A DNA stretch of 63,255 nucleotides from Phytomonas francai. Taxonomy: Eukaryota; Euglenozoa; Kinetoplastea; Trypanosomatida; Trypanosomatidae. Every line of letters starts with the position of its first letter. Positions within the stretch are counted from its first letter, which is position 1. The translations under genes were made by a program, and so were the position numbers. Of this stretch, positions 19,406 through 29,015 are shown in pieces. A model generated the notes under the pieces. The model was given only the letters and a program-made list of their open reading frames with translations, did no database searches and was not told the DNA's origin. The DNA lies in NCBI GenBank assembly GCA_001766655.1, contig MJCC01000021.1:1-63255 (forward strand), read 5' to 3'.

Positions 19406-20203
19406 ATGCCCGGAAAGGAAGTCAAGAAGTCTACGAAGCCCGCCGCCAAGGCTGCGGCTCCGTACAAGAAGCCTTCTAACGTGTCTCTCTTTGAGGCCCG
19501 CCCCAAGAACTTCGGCATTGGCCATGACGTTCCGTACAAGCGCGACCTGTCCCGTTTCATGCGCTGGCCCACGTTCGTGACGATGCAGCGCAAGAAGCGC
19601 GTGCTGCAGCGCCGCCTCAAGGTTCCGCCGGCGCTGAATCAGTTCACGAAGGTGCTTGACCGCACGAGTCGCAACGAGCTTCTGAAGTTGGTGAAGAAGT
19701 ACGCGCCCGAAACCCGCAAGGCCCGCTACGAGCGCCTGCGCAAGGTTGCCGAGGAGAAGAAGCAGAACCCGAAGAAGACGGTATCGACCAAGGCTCCACT
19801 TGCGGTTGTGACCGGCCTCCAGGAAGTGACTCGCGTCATTGAGAAGAAGAAGGCGCGCCTGGTGGTGATTGCCAACAACGTGGATCCGATCGAGCTGGTT
19901 CTGTGGATGCCGAATCTCTGCCGTGCGAACAAAATCCCATACGCGATTGTGAAGGACAAGGCACGCCTTGGTGAGGCTGTGAACCAGAAGACGGCTACGT
20001 GCGTGGCGTTCATTGACGTGAATGCCGAGGATGAGGCTGCTCTGAAGAATCTGGTGCGCTCGGTGAACGCCCGCTTCTTGTCCCGTTCCGATGTCATCCG
20101 TCGCCAGTGGGGTGGCCTGCAGTTGTCCCTACGCTCGCATGCTGCGCTGCGCAAGAAGCGCGCTCGCAATAGCGGTGCCGACGCTGCGGCTATTGTTCAG
20201 TGA
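19406..20203 (+). CDS. RPL7A: 60S ribosomal protein eL8 (L7a), copy 1
   Basis: 265 aa, the normal length for eL8, a structural protein of the large ribosomal subunit that binds rRNA. The N-terminus MPGKEVKK is Lys/Ala-rich. The body has the kinetoplastid eL8 pattern (ARPKNFGIGHDVPY, MRWPTFVTMQRKKRVLQRRLK) and the L7Ae-type RNA-binding core (residues about 130-215, with ARLVVIANNVDPIELVLW). Codon use is strongly GC-ending, as expected for a highly expressed gene. The frame is open upstream to a TTG at 19349, but the ATG at 19406 matches the second copy and the family. The coding sequence is identical to the copy at 20436-21233, with no similarity outside the ORF. Confidence 0.97.
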   Translation: MPGKEVKKSTKPAAKAAAPYKKPSNVSLFEARPKNFGIGHDVPYKRDLSRFMRWPTFVTMQRKKRVLQRRLKVPPALNQFTKVLDRTSRNELLKLVKKYAPETRKARYERLRKVAEEKKQNPKKTVSTKAPLAVVTGLQEVTRVIEKKKARLVVIANNVDPIELVLWMPNLCRANKIPYAIVKDKARLGEAVNQKTATCVAFIDVNAEDEAALKNLVRSVNARFLSRSDVIRRQWGGLQLSLRSHAALRKKRARNSGADAAAIVQ

Positions 20204-20409
20204 TGATAGCTATGGTGTTCATTTTTATTCACTTCGTTGCACTAAACTGATATGACATTCTTTTATTTTGATAAAAATTAAAACATATTTTTAGACCTCT
20301 TATGACCTGAACCCCATAATGAATTTAGACATTCATAATGAAGATCATTACTGTAAAATTTCTATGCTTTTTATTCTATTGACACATTTTTATTTATTTA
20401 TGTTTTTCA

Positions 20410-20411
20410 AG
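20410..20411 (+). promoter_or_regulatory. Probable spliced-leader acceptor, eL8 copy 2
   Basis: AG after TTTTTATTTATTTATGTTTTTCA, 24 nt before the ATG at 20436. The tract differs from that of copy 1, so the two mRNAs would have unrelated 5' UTRs. Confidence 0.55.
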
Positions 20412-20435
20412 GACTGATACACCACATATTACAGC

Positions 20436-21233
20436 ATGCCCGGAAAGGAAGTCAAGAAGTCTACGAAGCCCGCCGCCAAGGCTGCGGCTCCGTACAAGAA
20501 GCCTTCTAACGTGTCTCTCTTTGAGGCCCGCCCCAAGAACTTCGGCATTGGCCATGACGTTCCGTACAAGCGCGACCTGTCCCGTTTCATGCGCTGGCCC
20601 ACGTTCGTGACGATGCAGCGCAAGAAGCGCGTGCTGCAGCGCCGCCTCAAGGTTCCGCCGGCGCTGAATCAGTTCACGAAGGTGCTTGACCGCACGAGTC
20701 GCAACGAGCTTCTGAAGTTGGTGAAGAAGTACGCGCCCGAAACCCGCAAGGCCCGCTACGAGCGCCTGCGCAAGGTTGCCGAGGAGAAGAAGCAGAACCC
20801 GAAGAAGACGGTATCGACCAAGGCTCCACTTGCGGTTGTGACCGGCCTCCAGGAAGTGACTCGCGTCATTGAGAAGAAGAAGGCGCGCCTGGTGGTGATT
20901 GCCAACAACGTGGATCCGATCGAGCTGGTTCTGTGGATGCCGAATCTCTGCCGTGCGAACAAAATCCCATACGCGATTGTGAAGGACAAGGCACGCCTTG
21001 GTGAGGCTGTGAACCAGAAGACGGCTACGTGCGTGGCGTTCATTGACGTGAATGCCGAGGATGAGGCTGCTCTGAAGAATCTGGTGCGCTCGGTGAACGC
21101 CCGCTTCTTGTCCCGTTCCGATGTCATCCGTCGCCAGTGGGGTGGCCTGCAGTTGTCCCTACGCTCGCATGCTGCGCTGCGCAAGAAGCGCGCTCGCAAT
21201 AGCGGTGCCGACGCTGCGGCTATTGTTCAGTGA
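20436..21233 (+). CDS. RPL7A: 60S ribosomal protein eL8 (L7a), copy 2
   Basis: 265 aa, and by eye identical to copy 1 over the whole coding sequence (offset 1030 bases). Identity starts one base before the ATG and ends at the TGA. Sequence then diverges at once (GATAGC after copy 1, GGGAAA after copy 2). Tandem ribosomal genes are common in trypanosomatids, but repeats usually include flanking UTRs. Here the 232-bp spacer between the copies and the region after copy 2 share nothing obvious. Gene conversion limited to the ORF or strong purifying selection could explain it. The two mRNAs could be regulated differently through their distinct UTRs. Confidence 0.97.
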   Translation: MPGKEVKKSTKPAAKAAAPYKKPSNVSLFEARPKNFGIGHDVPYKRDLSRFMRWPTFVTMQRKKRVLQRRLKVPPALNQFTKVLDRTSRNELLKLVKKYAPETRKARYERLRKVAEEKKQNPKKTVSTKAPLAVVTGLQEVTRVIEKKKARLVVIANNVDPIELVLWMPNLCRANKIPYAIVKDKARLGEAVNQKTATCVAFIDVNAEDEAALKNLVRSVNARFLSRSDVIRRQWGGLQLSLRSHAALRKKRARNSGADAAAIVQ

Positions 21234-21675
21234 GGGAAATAGTTTTCTTTTTCAGTCCATAAGGCTTGCCTTTTTTTAGTTTTTTTTTTTTCATTTAAAT
21301 ACATCCAGCTGCATGAGGTGTTTTGCTCAAGATTTTCTGGTTCTTTAGTAGTCAAATTATGTTCTACTTTTATTTCCATATGATAACGTTTTCGCCCTTT
21401 ATCACTCTTCTATTTTGATTCAATCTATTTGAATCGTATAGAAAGTTTAAGAAGTAGTAACAAGATAAGGTATTTGTAACATTTTTCAAATACCTTATAC
21501 AAGGATTATATGGCTCTTAGTTTCAACGATTTTTTTCAGCATCTTCTCAATTCTTATTTTAAGCGCTTATTCTGCTGATAGGCGACTTCACTGTTTTCAG
21601 ACTGATATTCTATCTTAAGGAACGTATCACGAAATTAGACAGAGACAGCGCGTTCTCTACTTTTAAATTAGCACT
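21234..21675. other. Spacer with a 12-bp stem hairpin
   Basis: AT-rich 3' UTR and intergenic sequence. It holds a perfect hairpin at 21465-21498 and several pyrimidine-AG sites, the best being CACTGTTTTCAG ending at 21600, upstream of the SNARE gene. Confidence 0.6.
21465..21498. other. Perfect 12-bp inverted repeat (hairpin)
   Basis: ATAAGGTATTTG at 21465-21476 and CAAATACCTTAT at 21487-21498 pair perfectly around a 10-nt loop. It sits in the spacer between eL8 copy 2 and the SNARE gene, so it could be a UTR structure. No terminator role is expected in a kinetoplastid polycistron. Confidence 0.8.
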
Positions 21676-22377
21676 ATGGACTTATTTGAAGACCTTTTCA
21701 ATGAACTCGATGCCACCCTTAGCAAGCTCCGTAATTGTGTACGAAATGTTATTGAGGCGGATAACCTAACAGAAAAGAAAAAGCAGGAGATGGTTGCACG
21801 CCCCCTCGTTCGGGAGGCTCGTAGTATGTTATCAGCTTTGCGAGCTGAGGCTCGGAGAACCGAGGATGAGCAAGTTCGAACGAATTGTGAAGCGATGTGT
21901 CGAATTCGTGAAGAACAAATTCGAAATTGTGAGAGGGAAATGCGGGAGCAGATTTACCCCACTCGGGCCACTGTGCGTCAAAAAACATATCAAGAACAGC
22001 GCGAGGAAGAGCTACTGGGTGAGGGTAGTGGTTTCACGAGCTCTCAGAAGGTGTTGCAGGCAGCTGTGAAGGTTCAGAAGGATGCGTTAGAGTCTATCCA
22101 ACGCTCTGAGCAGTTGCAGCATCAGACGGAGGAAACGGGCAGAGACACTTTGCAGACATTGCAGAAACAAACTATGCAAATGCATCAAGTCGATGAGGAG
22201 TTACGTGGTATTAATGGAATGCTAGACCATGCTTCGCGGGATTTGCGTTGGTTTTATAGACAGGTTTCAGCTGATAAATGCTTTCTGGTGCTTTTGGGAT
22301 GTTTAGTTTTAGGCATGCTCGCACTGGTGTTCGTTTCTATTTATATGAAGCGTAAAAGGGACGCAAGAAAGAAATAG
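21676..22377 (+). CDS. Qb-SNARE, NPSN-like
   Basis: 233 aa, tail-anchored. The N-terminal 110 residues are helical and charged, fitting a regulatory three-helix region. A SNARE-type heptad region runs from about residue 135 to 200, with Gln-rich central positions (TLQTLQKQT). It is followed directly by RQVSADKCFLVLLG and a TM segment at about 202-223 ending in a basic lumenal tail (MKRKRDARKK). The RQV-x-x-DKC junction before the TM is the pattern of plant and protist NPSN-type Qb-SNAREs, which act in fusion at the plasma membrane or trans-Golgi/endosome. Vti1 is the main alternative. The exact zero-layer Gln needs an alignment. Confidence 0.8.
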   Translation: MDLFEDLFNELDATLSKLRNCVRNVIEADNLTEKKKQEMVARPLVREARSMLSALRAEARRTEDEQVRTNCEAMCRIREEQIRNCEREMREQIYPTRATVRQKTYQEQREEELLGEGSGFTSSQKVLQAAVKVQKDALESIQRSEQLQHQTEETGRDTLQTLQKQTMQMHQVDEELRGINGMLDHASRDLRWFYRQVSADKCFLVLLGCLVLGMLALVFVSIYMKRKRDARKK

Positions 22378-23488
22378 CATTTCTATTTCTCTAATATTGT
22401 CTAGAATGATTTGCATTTGCAGTGGAAATCTCATTTCTGAGGTATGGGGAAAAATTAATACCACGGGGTAAAGATTTTTTTTAGGGAAAAAAATGGTGTG
22501 AATCAAGAAAACAATTGATATGTGCTCATAAAAGCCGAAAAACATTCACTTTATCTTCGCTTCTTGATAGCTAAAAATTTCCTTCTGTATTCCGTTTCCA
22601 ACGATTTATAACACCAAGGCTCACTTGGGTGGATAAAGCGAGTAATGCTACGACGTTTTTGTGTCGTCTAGTGTTGATATTCTTGCATTTTCTTCTATTC
22701 ATATTGGACTTTTTCCCTCTTTGGAGGGAGTATGTTTATTTCTCTGTGCCTTTTTAAACCTTTAGTACTTTTTCCCTTTTGCATCACTCCATTTTATACC
22801 TTTTGCCTATAACTTTGCGTTTGAACGAAACAAGTGTATTAGATTGATGCACTTGCGCATAACGTCTAAATTGTGTGCTTAAATACAACCGCTGCATATA
22901 CTGTTTTAATGAATAGTGTTGTAGCCAAAACATACAGACTCGTTTAATAGTATGTTATTTTTTTTCCTCTTTGATCCATTTTTGTACCGATGAGGTTAGT
23001 GAAGAGGAAGATTCCTATCGCGATACATATATATATATATATATGTATACGTGTATATAATCTGCACTTATTTTTCATTTTGAGAAGGGGAATAGTTTCT
23101 TTTTTATTGACAGAATTAATATACACTGCACGCATAAGGGGAATAAGCAAAGAGGAATTACACAAAATACAAACACCTGCAGTCTTTTCCTTTTTTTTTT
23201 TTACTTTTTATAGATTGTTGGCTTACAACAAAGTGTGTAAAGCTGTCGGTCTCCAAATAGGAGGAGGAGGAGGGGCAACTGCAGTTTGAGCTGCAAAGGA
23301 CAGAAATATCAATTTCTTTCCTTGGGATTATACCAAAGCTATCATTCTATATTATTTGCATCTTTAGTAAAGTATCCCCCCTCCCCAACGCAGCGAAACT
23401 ACGATAGACTGAAATTCTTAGCCGTTGAAAGGATACGATAAAGGTAAGTGGGACAGGTAAGGTACATGAGGAGAGCCAATTTAGGGAA
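22378..23488. other. AT-rich spacer with (AT)9
   Basis: No supportable gene. The ORFs here run through microsatellite and poly-T tracts. A pyrimidine-AG at about 23368 precedes the carrier gene. Confidence 0.6.
23027..23044. repeat. (AT)9 microsatellite
   Basis: Uninterrupted dinucleotide tract in the spacer before the carrier gene. Confidence 0.9.
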
Positions 23489-24496
23489 ATGTCAGCTACT
23501 ACAACACGCATGAACTTGAACAGCCCCGCAGCGCCTCCCGCATTGTCGGCCCCATCGAAAGTTGCGTTGGATACCGAAGCCAGAGGGGGGCTGAGTGCTC
23601 AGAATGAATTCTCTTATGGCACTTATATCTCGATGAATTATATACAACAAACGTGGCTATCTCTTGGTGTGAGTCATACCATTTTGGCTCCTTTGGAACG
23701 GGTTAAATTTGTGATGCAGACCCAGAAGGAGTTGGTGCGTCATGGTACGCTAACGCGAGAGTTTTACAGCACATGGGACTGCGTGCGGTACCTCTCGATG
23801 GTCGAGGGCAATCGAAGCTTTTGGCGTGGAAATCTCGTTCAAGTAGTTTCGTTATTTCCTATTCTTCTCTCACAGCAGTTTATTTATATTCCTGTGGAAT
23901 TGTTCATTTACAGTATTTTTCCACCGCACTCCGCCTTTTCCTGCACTGTAGGACACTACACGGCGATATTCGGGGGTTATCTTGCCATGTCCTTAATTAG
24001 TTACCCTCTGGAGTTTGCGCGCTTTCGCCTCGCGGTCGACGTCAAGTCGTGCAAAGGGGCGCCGTATGCGTTCCGTCACAGCCTGGCCTTCTTCTCGCAG
24101 CCCATTCTGAGCGAGTTCACGCCGTACCTCTACAGGGGCCTCATGCTCCTCCTCCTGGGGAGCCTTGTGTACATGTCTGTTTACACCGTCTGTTTCAACT
24201 TGATGACCTACTGCATCCCGCCCGAGGACGGGAGGTGGTACCCAATTGTGTTACAGACCGTCGCGGGCTTCGGTATCGCGGGGGTGGCGACGCTGTGTTT
24301 GCACCCGATCGACCTCATCCGGCGCCGGATGATGATCGCGGTGACCTCGGACAGGTTCCGCTACCCAACCGCCATGAGCTGCGTTCGCCGGATCGCGGAG
24401 AAGGAGGGCCTGCGCGGGTTTTACCGCGGCGGTACGGTGGCCATAGTGAGGATGCTGGCGGTGACGGGTTTGTTTAACATTAGGGGGCTTATTTGA
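23489..24496 (+). CDS. Mitochondrial carrier family protein (SLC25)
   Basis: 335 aa, the usual size for a six-helix inner-membrane solute carrier. Three Px[DE]xx[KR]-type signatures mark the three repeats: PLERVKF at about residue 68, PLEFARF at about 173 and PIDLIRR at about 272. The third repeat reads IRRRMMIAV, one residue short of the RRRMMM signature of ADP/ATP carriers, so an adenine-nucleotide carrier or a close relative is likely; the substrate is unproven. The N-terminal 45 residues are polar and extend beyond the carrier core. Base composition changes inside the gene: the second half (from about 24000) is much more GC-rich than the first. Confidence 0.87.
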   Translation: MSATTTRMNLNSPAAPPALSAPSKVALDTEARGGLSAQNEFSYGTYISMNYIQQTWLSLGVSHTILAPLERVKFVMQTQKELVRHGTLTREFYSTWDCVRYLSMVEGNRSFWRGNLVQVVSLFPILLSQQFIYIPVELFIYSIFPPHSAFSCTVGHYTAIFGGYLAMSLISYPLEFARFRLAVDVKSCKGAPYAFRHSLAFFSQPILSEFTPYLYRGLMLLLLGSLVYMSVYTVCFNLMTYCIPPEDGRWYPIVLQTVAGFGIAGVATLCLHPIDLIRRRMMIAVTSDRFRYPTAMSCVRRIAEKEGLRGFYRGGTVAIVRMLAVTGLFNIRGLI

Positions 24497-26382
24497 AGGG
24501 AGTAGGAAAGAGTATACCTTTATGCGTGTGTGTGTGTGTGTGTGAAAAAGGTCCAAGTAAAAGGGAATCCCAGGAGATATTAAGCAATGCTCTAATGTAG
24601 ATGTATCCGCTGAAGGTTTTAGGGGAAAGAATAGTATGTCCTGTTCTCTAACACATTTTCGCTGTTCTACAGGTTCCATATCGTCTATGTGGAAAGCATA
24701 TACACATTCAAGTTTTCACTTACCCTAACCGTGCGGCATTGGCTCAAGAGGAAAATAGCTTGCGGGTATCTCTAAACCCAAGACACGGAGCAAGAAAAAG
24801 TGTAAAATGTGATTTCTTGAAAAAAGAAAGCATGCTCTTTTTATTAAAACGCGTTAAAAATCCTATATTCAGGGGCATGTTTCTCACACTAACCTTTGCT
24901 TGTTTTAGGATCAATTCTCTTTCGACATGCGTGGAAATAATTCTTGTGAGTTGTGGAGTTATCTATCTATCTATCCATTTATATCCAGACGTATTTATTC
25001 ATTAAATAATTTCACAAGATCAAAAATTATCGGAGCGCGCGCGAGGAGTTCCTTCTTTAATGCATGTTTTCTCTTGGTTAATATTCCTCTGTGGTTTCAA
25101 GGCAATCGTTGCTGTGTGAGACACACTTTGTGGCCTTTTTTTAAAACTCTGTGAATTAAAGCGAGCGTCCCTAGGAACAATTTAGAAAGGTACGGACGGG
25201 TACCTCACATGTTTGGGTAATTGAACTTTGAATTTTTTTGGCTCCTGATTTCCATAACTTAATTTGCTTCTTTTTTTTTTATCTTTACGTTGTCTATGCT
25301 ACAACCTTTAACTTATTTCTCACGAAACATCATGTAAACTCAGGAATTTTGAAAGTATTTTCGAATGTTGAGCAGGAGAAGGGAATGGGGCGTTCTAATG
25401 TTTGATATGGTTTGAAAGATTGATCGCTGCCTTTGGTTCTTATGATACAACTGGGCACCCATAGAGTTAGTGTTAAAATCGTAAATGAGGAAGATTTGAG
25501 GGTAATGCAAAGTGACAACCCATTTCGATGCTGAGACGTTTATTCATAAAGAAACAGGTCAAAAAAGAGGAAAGTGTTGGTTTTATCAGTAAAGGATTTT
25601 TTTTCGAAGGGGAAAAGTAAATGCATAAACAAAAACGTATCAAGTATTAAAACGGGAAGCTAAAAATTATATTAGGGAGACACATTATGAGCTTCATTTA
25701 AGAATTGCTGATGGCAGGGCGGCGGGGCATTTTTTTTGTAGTAATCACCTCCTGATGTAATATTTCATTTATGGATCTTTCATTTTGATATTCGTACTAA
25801 CGCGTGCCTTTCCTTTAGCTTACCTGTGTTGCATTGTTTTTAGTCGCTCTACTTGTCATGGCCCCTTGAGAATTTTTTCCGCATTTCATTTTGAAGGGAC
25901 AAGTGCTTCCTCCGTTTTTCTGAGCCTATTGCGACTAATTTTTTTAAAATACAACAAGTACGTTTTTTTTTTTAATGGTTGCAAAAGACGATCTTTGCTA
26001 TTTTCCTTTCCCTCGATTGCCATTATCTTTAGGATTGTCTCTATACGTGTTTTAAAAGCGCATTTCTTTAGGCTCATTCAGATTGAATACCATAGAGGAT
26101 GTGAAGCAACTGTTTTTCACCATTTTATTGTTGCGTTCCATTTTGTTTGGTTTTTGAAGCTTAATTCAATTCTATAACCGTTCTGAGTCATTTTTTTCTC
26201 TTTTTTTCTTGTCAAAATATGAATTCATCTTTCATTATAATTCTCATTTCCACTCGTTGTTGGATTTCTATTCTATATATACATATAAAAAGGCATTTAC
26301 TGAGCTTTCACCTTTTCTTATAGTTCTAGTCTTCATACTGATCACAAATACACACACAACAACACTTGACTAAAAAAACAAA
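24497..26382. other. Long gene-less spacer
   Basis: 1.9 kb of AT-rich sequence with poly-T runs and a (GT)10 tract just after the carrier stop. ORFs at 24739 and 25785 begin with TTG and have no credible start or protein content. TTTCACCTTTTCTTATAG ending at 26323 is a likely trans-splice acceptor for the gene at 26383. I see no RNA gene. Confidence 0.6.
24525..24544. repeat. (GT)10 microsatellite
   Basis: Dinucleotide tract 29 nt after the carrier stop codon, probably in its 3' UTR. Confidence 0.9.
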
Positions 26383-26667
26383 ATGTCCTGTTTAGGGGTT
26401 ACGGTGACTCAAAAACACATCGTTTTTTGCTGTTCTGCAGGTATTTTGACATGTTATTTCATATATATCCTGGTGAAAGTCCCTGGATATCGTTTTGCCT
26501 TAGTCCTAGTCGCACTATTGTTGATCTTTTTAATATTGTTTCTGAAATACGGTTTATGGCGCTACCTTCCCTGTGAACAACGGATGGTTAAGAAACGCGT
26601 GAATGCAGTGCTTGAGAATCAAGGCCTGAACGCAAGTGGTTTCAATCATAGAGTGGTGGAAGTTTAG
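26383..26667 (+). CDS. Small two-TM protein, paralogue A
   Basis: 94 aa. Cys residues near the N-terminus, then two hydrophobic segments (about residues 12-31 and 38-56), then a conserved basic motif beginning at Trp59: WR-x-x-PCE-x-R, then K-x-R. The same motif and layout occur in the 85-aa protein at 27389, so the two are tandem paralogues. The short hairpin-like membrane part followed by a cytosolic basic tail suggests a membrane-embedded adaptor, but no family is recognised. The start is supported by a pyrimidine-AG 60 nt upstream and an AAACAAAATG context. The paralogue makes it much more likely to be a real gene than its length alone would. Confidence 0.75.
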   Translation: MSCLGVTVTQKHIVFCCSAGILTCYFIYILVKVPGYRFALVLVALLLIFLILFLKYGLWRYLPCEQRMVKKRVNAVLENQGLNASGFNHRVVEV

Positions 26668-27388
26668 CTCCTGCCACTGATGAAATTTATCACATATCAT
26701 CGGTTTCGAGAAGGTTTCCCGCATCAGTATCTCTATGATGAGGGTTCTTGCGTTACCACTGACTTTGCATGCATTAGTATAAGGAGGAACAGGTTCTACC
26801 TTTCACTCAGAAAAATGTTGCATGTGAAAAGCAAAGCTGAGTTTTATTTATTTATTTAAGAATATACTTTTATTATACGCTCACACTTGTTAGTATTTGT
26901 TTTTATCCCGGTAAAATTTTTATTAAATAATAATTTTTTTAGGGGATGAGGATCTGTTTTTGATGCCTTACCCATATAAAGATAGTTAAATAAAGCAATA
27001 CGCATATCATACTTTTAGAAATGTACGTAATTTTTTTCCCATTTCATGCAGCCTTGAAAATGAATAGCGATGATACATGAATTTAGAAACTTCTGCGTGA
27101 TCTAACTTGGGTATTTGGTTGCCACAGCTATTATGCTTGAAGAATAAGTACGATTCACTTCTCTTAATCTGATTTTTTTTAAACATTTATTTTCATTTCT
27201 TCATTACACGTATATGCAATGCTTAGAAATTGAGTGTTTATTAGCACAAATTGTTGAGCAAAAATAGAGAAGGGCAGACAAAAATAGGAATCACGTATTC
27301 ATATAAAACAAAGAAAATATAGAATCTATATTCTAGTCTCTTTCCATACCCATTTAGTAACTTTTTTCCATTTAATATCCAATCAACG
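26668..27388. other. Spacer between the two small paralogues
   Basis: AT-rich, no ORF supported. TCTAGTCTCTTTCCATACCC then ATTTAG ends at 27357, 32 nt before the second paralogue's ATG, a clear acceptor candidate. Confidence 0.6.
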
Positions 27389-27646
27389 ATGTGCAATTTC
27401 TGCGGATGCAGTTTGCTAGGACGGGTGACTTATTATGCCATTATTATAGGAAGTCTAACTTCTCTGATATGGTTTGGCATCACAACCACCAAGTGCCGTT
27501 TGTTTGTCTTAATTTCGTGTCTATGCATCATTGGGTTTGTATTTAATGTCTGGCGTCTTTTTCCATGTGAGAGACGACTGATAAAACGCCGTGCGAAGAG
27601 GTTTTCGCACAGATATTCACCCAACACAGATGCCTTGATTGTTTGA
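27389..27646 (+). CDS. Small two-TM protein, paralogue B
   Basis: 85 aa with the same plan as the 94-aa protein 0.7 kb upstream: N-terminal Cys cluster (MCNFCGC), two hydrophobic segments (about 12-31 and 37-54), then a basic motif starting at Trp55. Over the motif, W, R, P, C, E, R, K and R are identical at the same spacing. The TM segments share character rather than sequence, so the duplication is old. No domain is recognised. The Cys residues could be acylated, which would hold both ends at the membrane; that is inference. A strong pyrimidine-AG lies 32 nt upstream. Confidence 0.75.
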   Translation: MCNFCGCSLLGRVTYYAIIIGSLTSLIWFGITTTKCRLFVLISCLCIIGFVFNVWRLFPCERRLIKRRAKRFSHRYSPNTDALIV

Positions 27647-29015
27647 GGTCCGAGAAAAAAACGTTTAAAAAACAATGATACTCGTGTTTTTCCGGGAGGT
27701 CGAATCCATTACTTTGTCAGTAGGAAGTTAAACCACGCACTTTTTACTGTTTTTATCATTCTGTATGCAACCATACGTGCTCACATTTATTCTTTATTGG
27801 CGCTATCTTTACCAGTGCATATTATTTTCCATCAATTCAGTATACACCTTATGATTGCTCTTTTTTTTTAAAAAAATGGATGATGTTTCTATTTTCCTAG
27901 ATTTCAATGGCTGTGAGAACACGGACAATAAATGCCTAGACTATGCTATGAGCCTTTTTGCTGACCAGCTTCCAACTTTTTTTCCCGGAATAAATCTCTT
28001 ATTTTTTTCGATATTTTTTTATCGAAGTTAATTCACGGTCTCGTGAGGCTTTTTTATTTTAAATGATTTATTACCTTTTGTTTTTCTCTTTATTTATTTT
28101 TGTCATTAACTATGCAGCAAATGCTACTTGCATCTTTTGCGTACATTCTGACTGAAGCACATCTATTTTCGCATTGACAGTGACATGGGGTGTTACTGCA
28201 TATTGTGGTTCTACATCGGCAAGGAAAGAGTGCTTTTGTATCTTATTCAATTTCATTTTTATTTATACCCAAACCTCAGTATTTTCAACTATATAGTTTA
28301 ATTCACACTTTATGATTTTTTCTTGAAGTAAACAGCGAAGCTGTGGACTCTTTGCTAAGGTTTTCGTATTTAACATCTTGTCTTATTTGAAGCGTAGGGA
28401 TATGGTGCTTAGTGCTTACAAGCCAGAGATTTTTAATTGTATCTTTGGGTGAGCCTCGATCTTTCCCCTCCTTCATACTGTCCTTTTAAACAGCACTTTT
28501 ACCTGGGATTAAAGAACAATAGCGAGTCGAATGATATTTGTTGTCATTCTGGACGGATGAGCCAGGTGTCTCGAATTGTCTTACAGCAAGGCACAGGGAT
28601 GTTTTCCCGGTGCGAAACTTTAAATAGATGTTAAAGTGATGAATAATATGCACTTAACTTATCGTAATGCAAATTCCATGCGTTGCGTTTAGAGAGATTT
28701 GCAAAGAAAACATACGTCTCTATTTTTTTTTTGTCGTCTCGCGTGTACTTGTTTATGTAAAGGTATGCGTAGATTAACAAGAACAAGTAGTTAGATCTAA
28801 ACCTTTTCCAATCGAGCGGTTCCTTGTGTGCCGTGAGAGTTTATGAAGTTATAATATTTGATTTCTTTTCATTAACTTCAGTTTTATTAACTTAACAGCA
28901 ACAAAAACAATAGATAAGGCTTTAAATACATGTACACTCAAGCATACATTTTCCTCTTTTTTTCTGTATTGATTCTTTAGAGACTCCTTCCATTCTTTTT
29001 AAAATACATCTGGAT
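27647..29015. other. AT-rich spacer with one micro-ORF
   Basis: Apart from a 51-codon ORF at 27876-28031, nothing supportable. CTCTTTTTTTCTGTATTG then ATTCTTTAG ending at 28980 is a good trans-splice acceptor for the gene at 29016. Confidence 0.55.
27876..28031 (+). CDS. Candidate 51-aa micro-ORF
   Basis: ATG directly after a pyrimidine run and a short A run. The product has an acidic N-terminal half (MDDVSIFLDF, then GCENTDNKC) and a hydrophobic aromatic C-terminal half ending in IFFYRS. The contrast with the surrounding random AT-rich sequence is suggestive. It has no homologue I recognise and may be chance or a 3' UTR ORF of the upstream gene. Confidence 0.25.
   Translation: MDDVSIFLDFNGCENTDNKCLDYAMSLFADQLPTFFPGINLLFFSIFFYRS

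Noticed and set aside
25785..26177. 130-codon ORF in the spacer before the small paralogues
   Set aside because: It starts with TTG, contains no ATG in frame, and is Phe-rich in the way of random AT-rich DNA.
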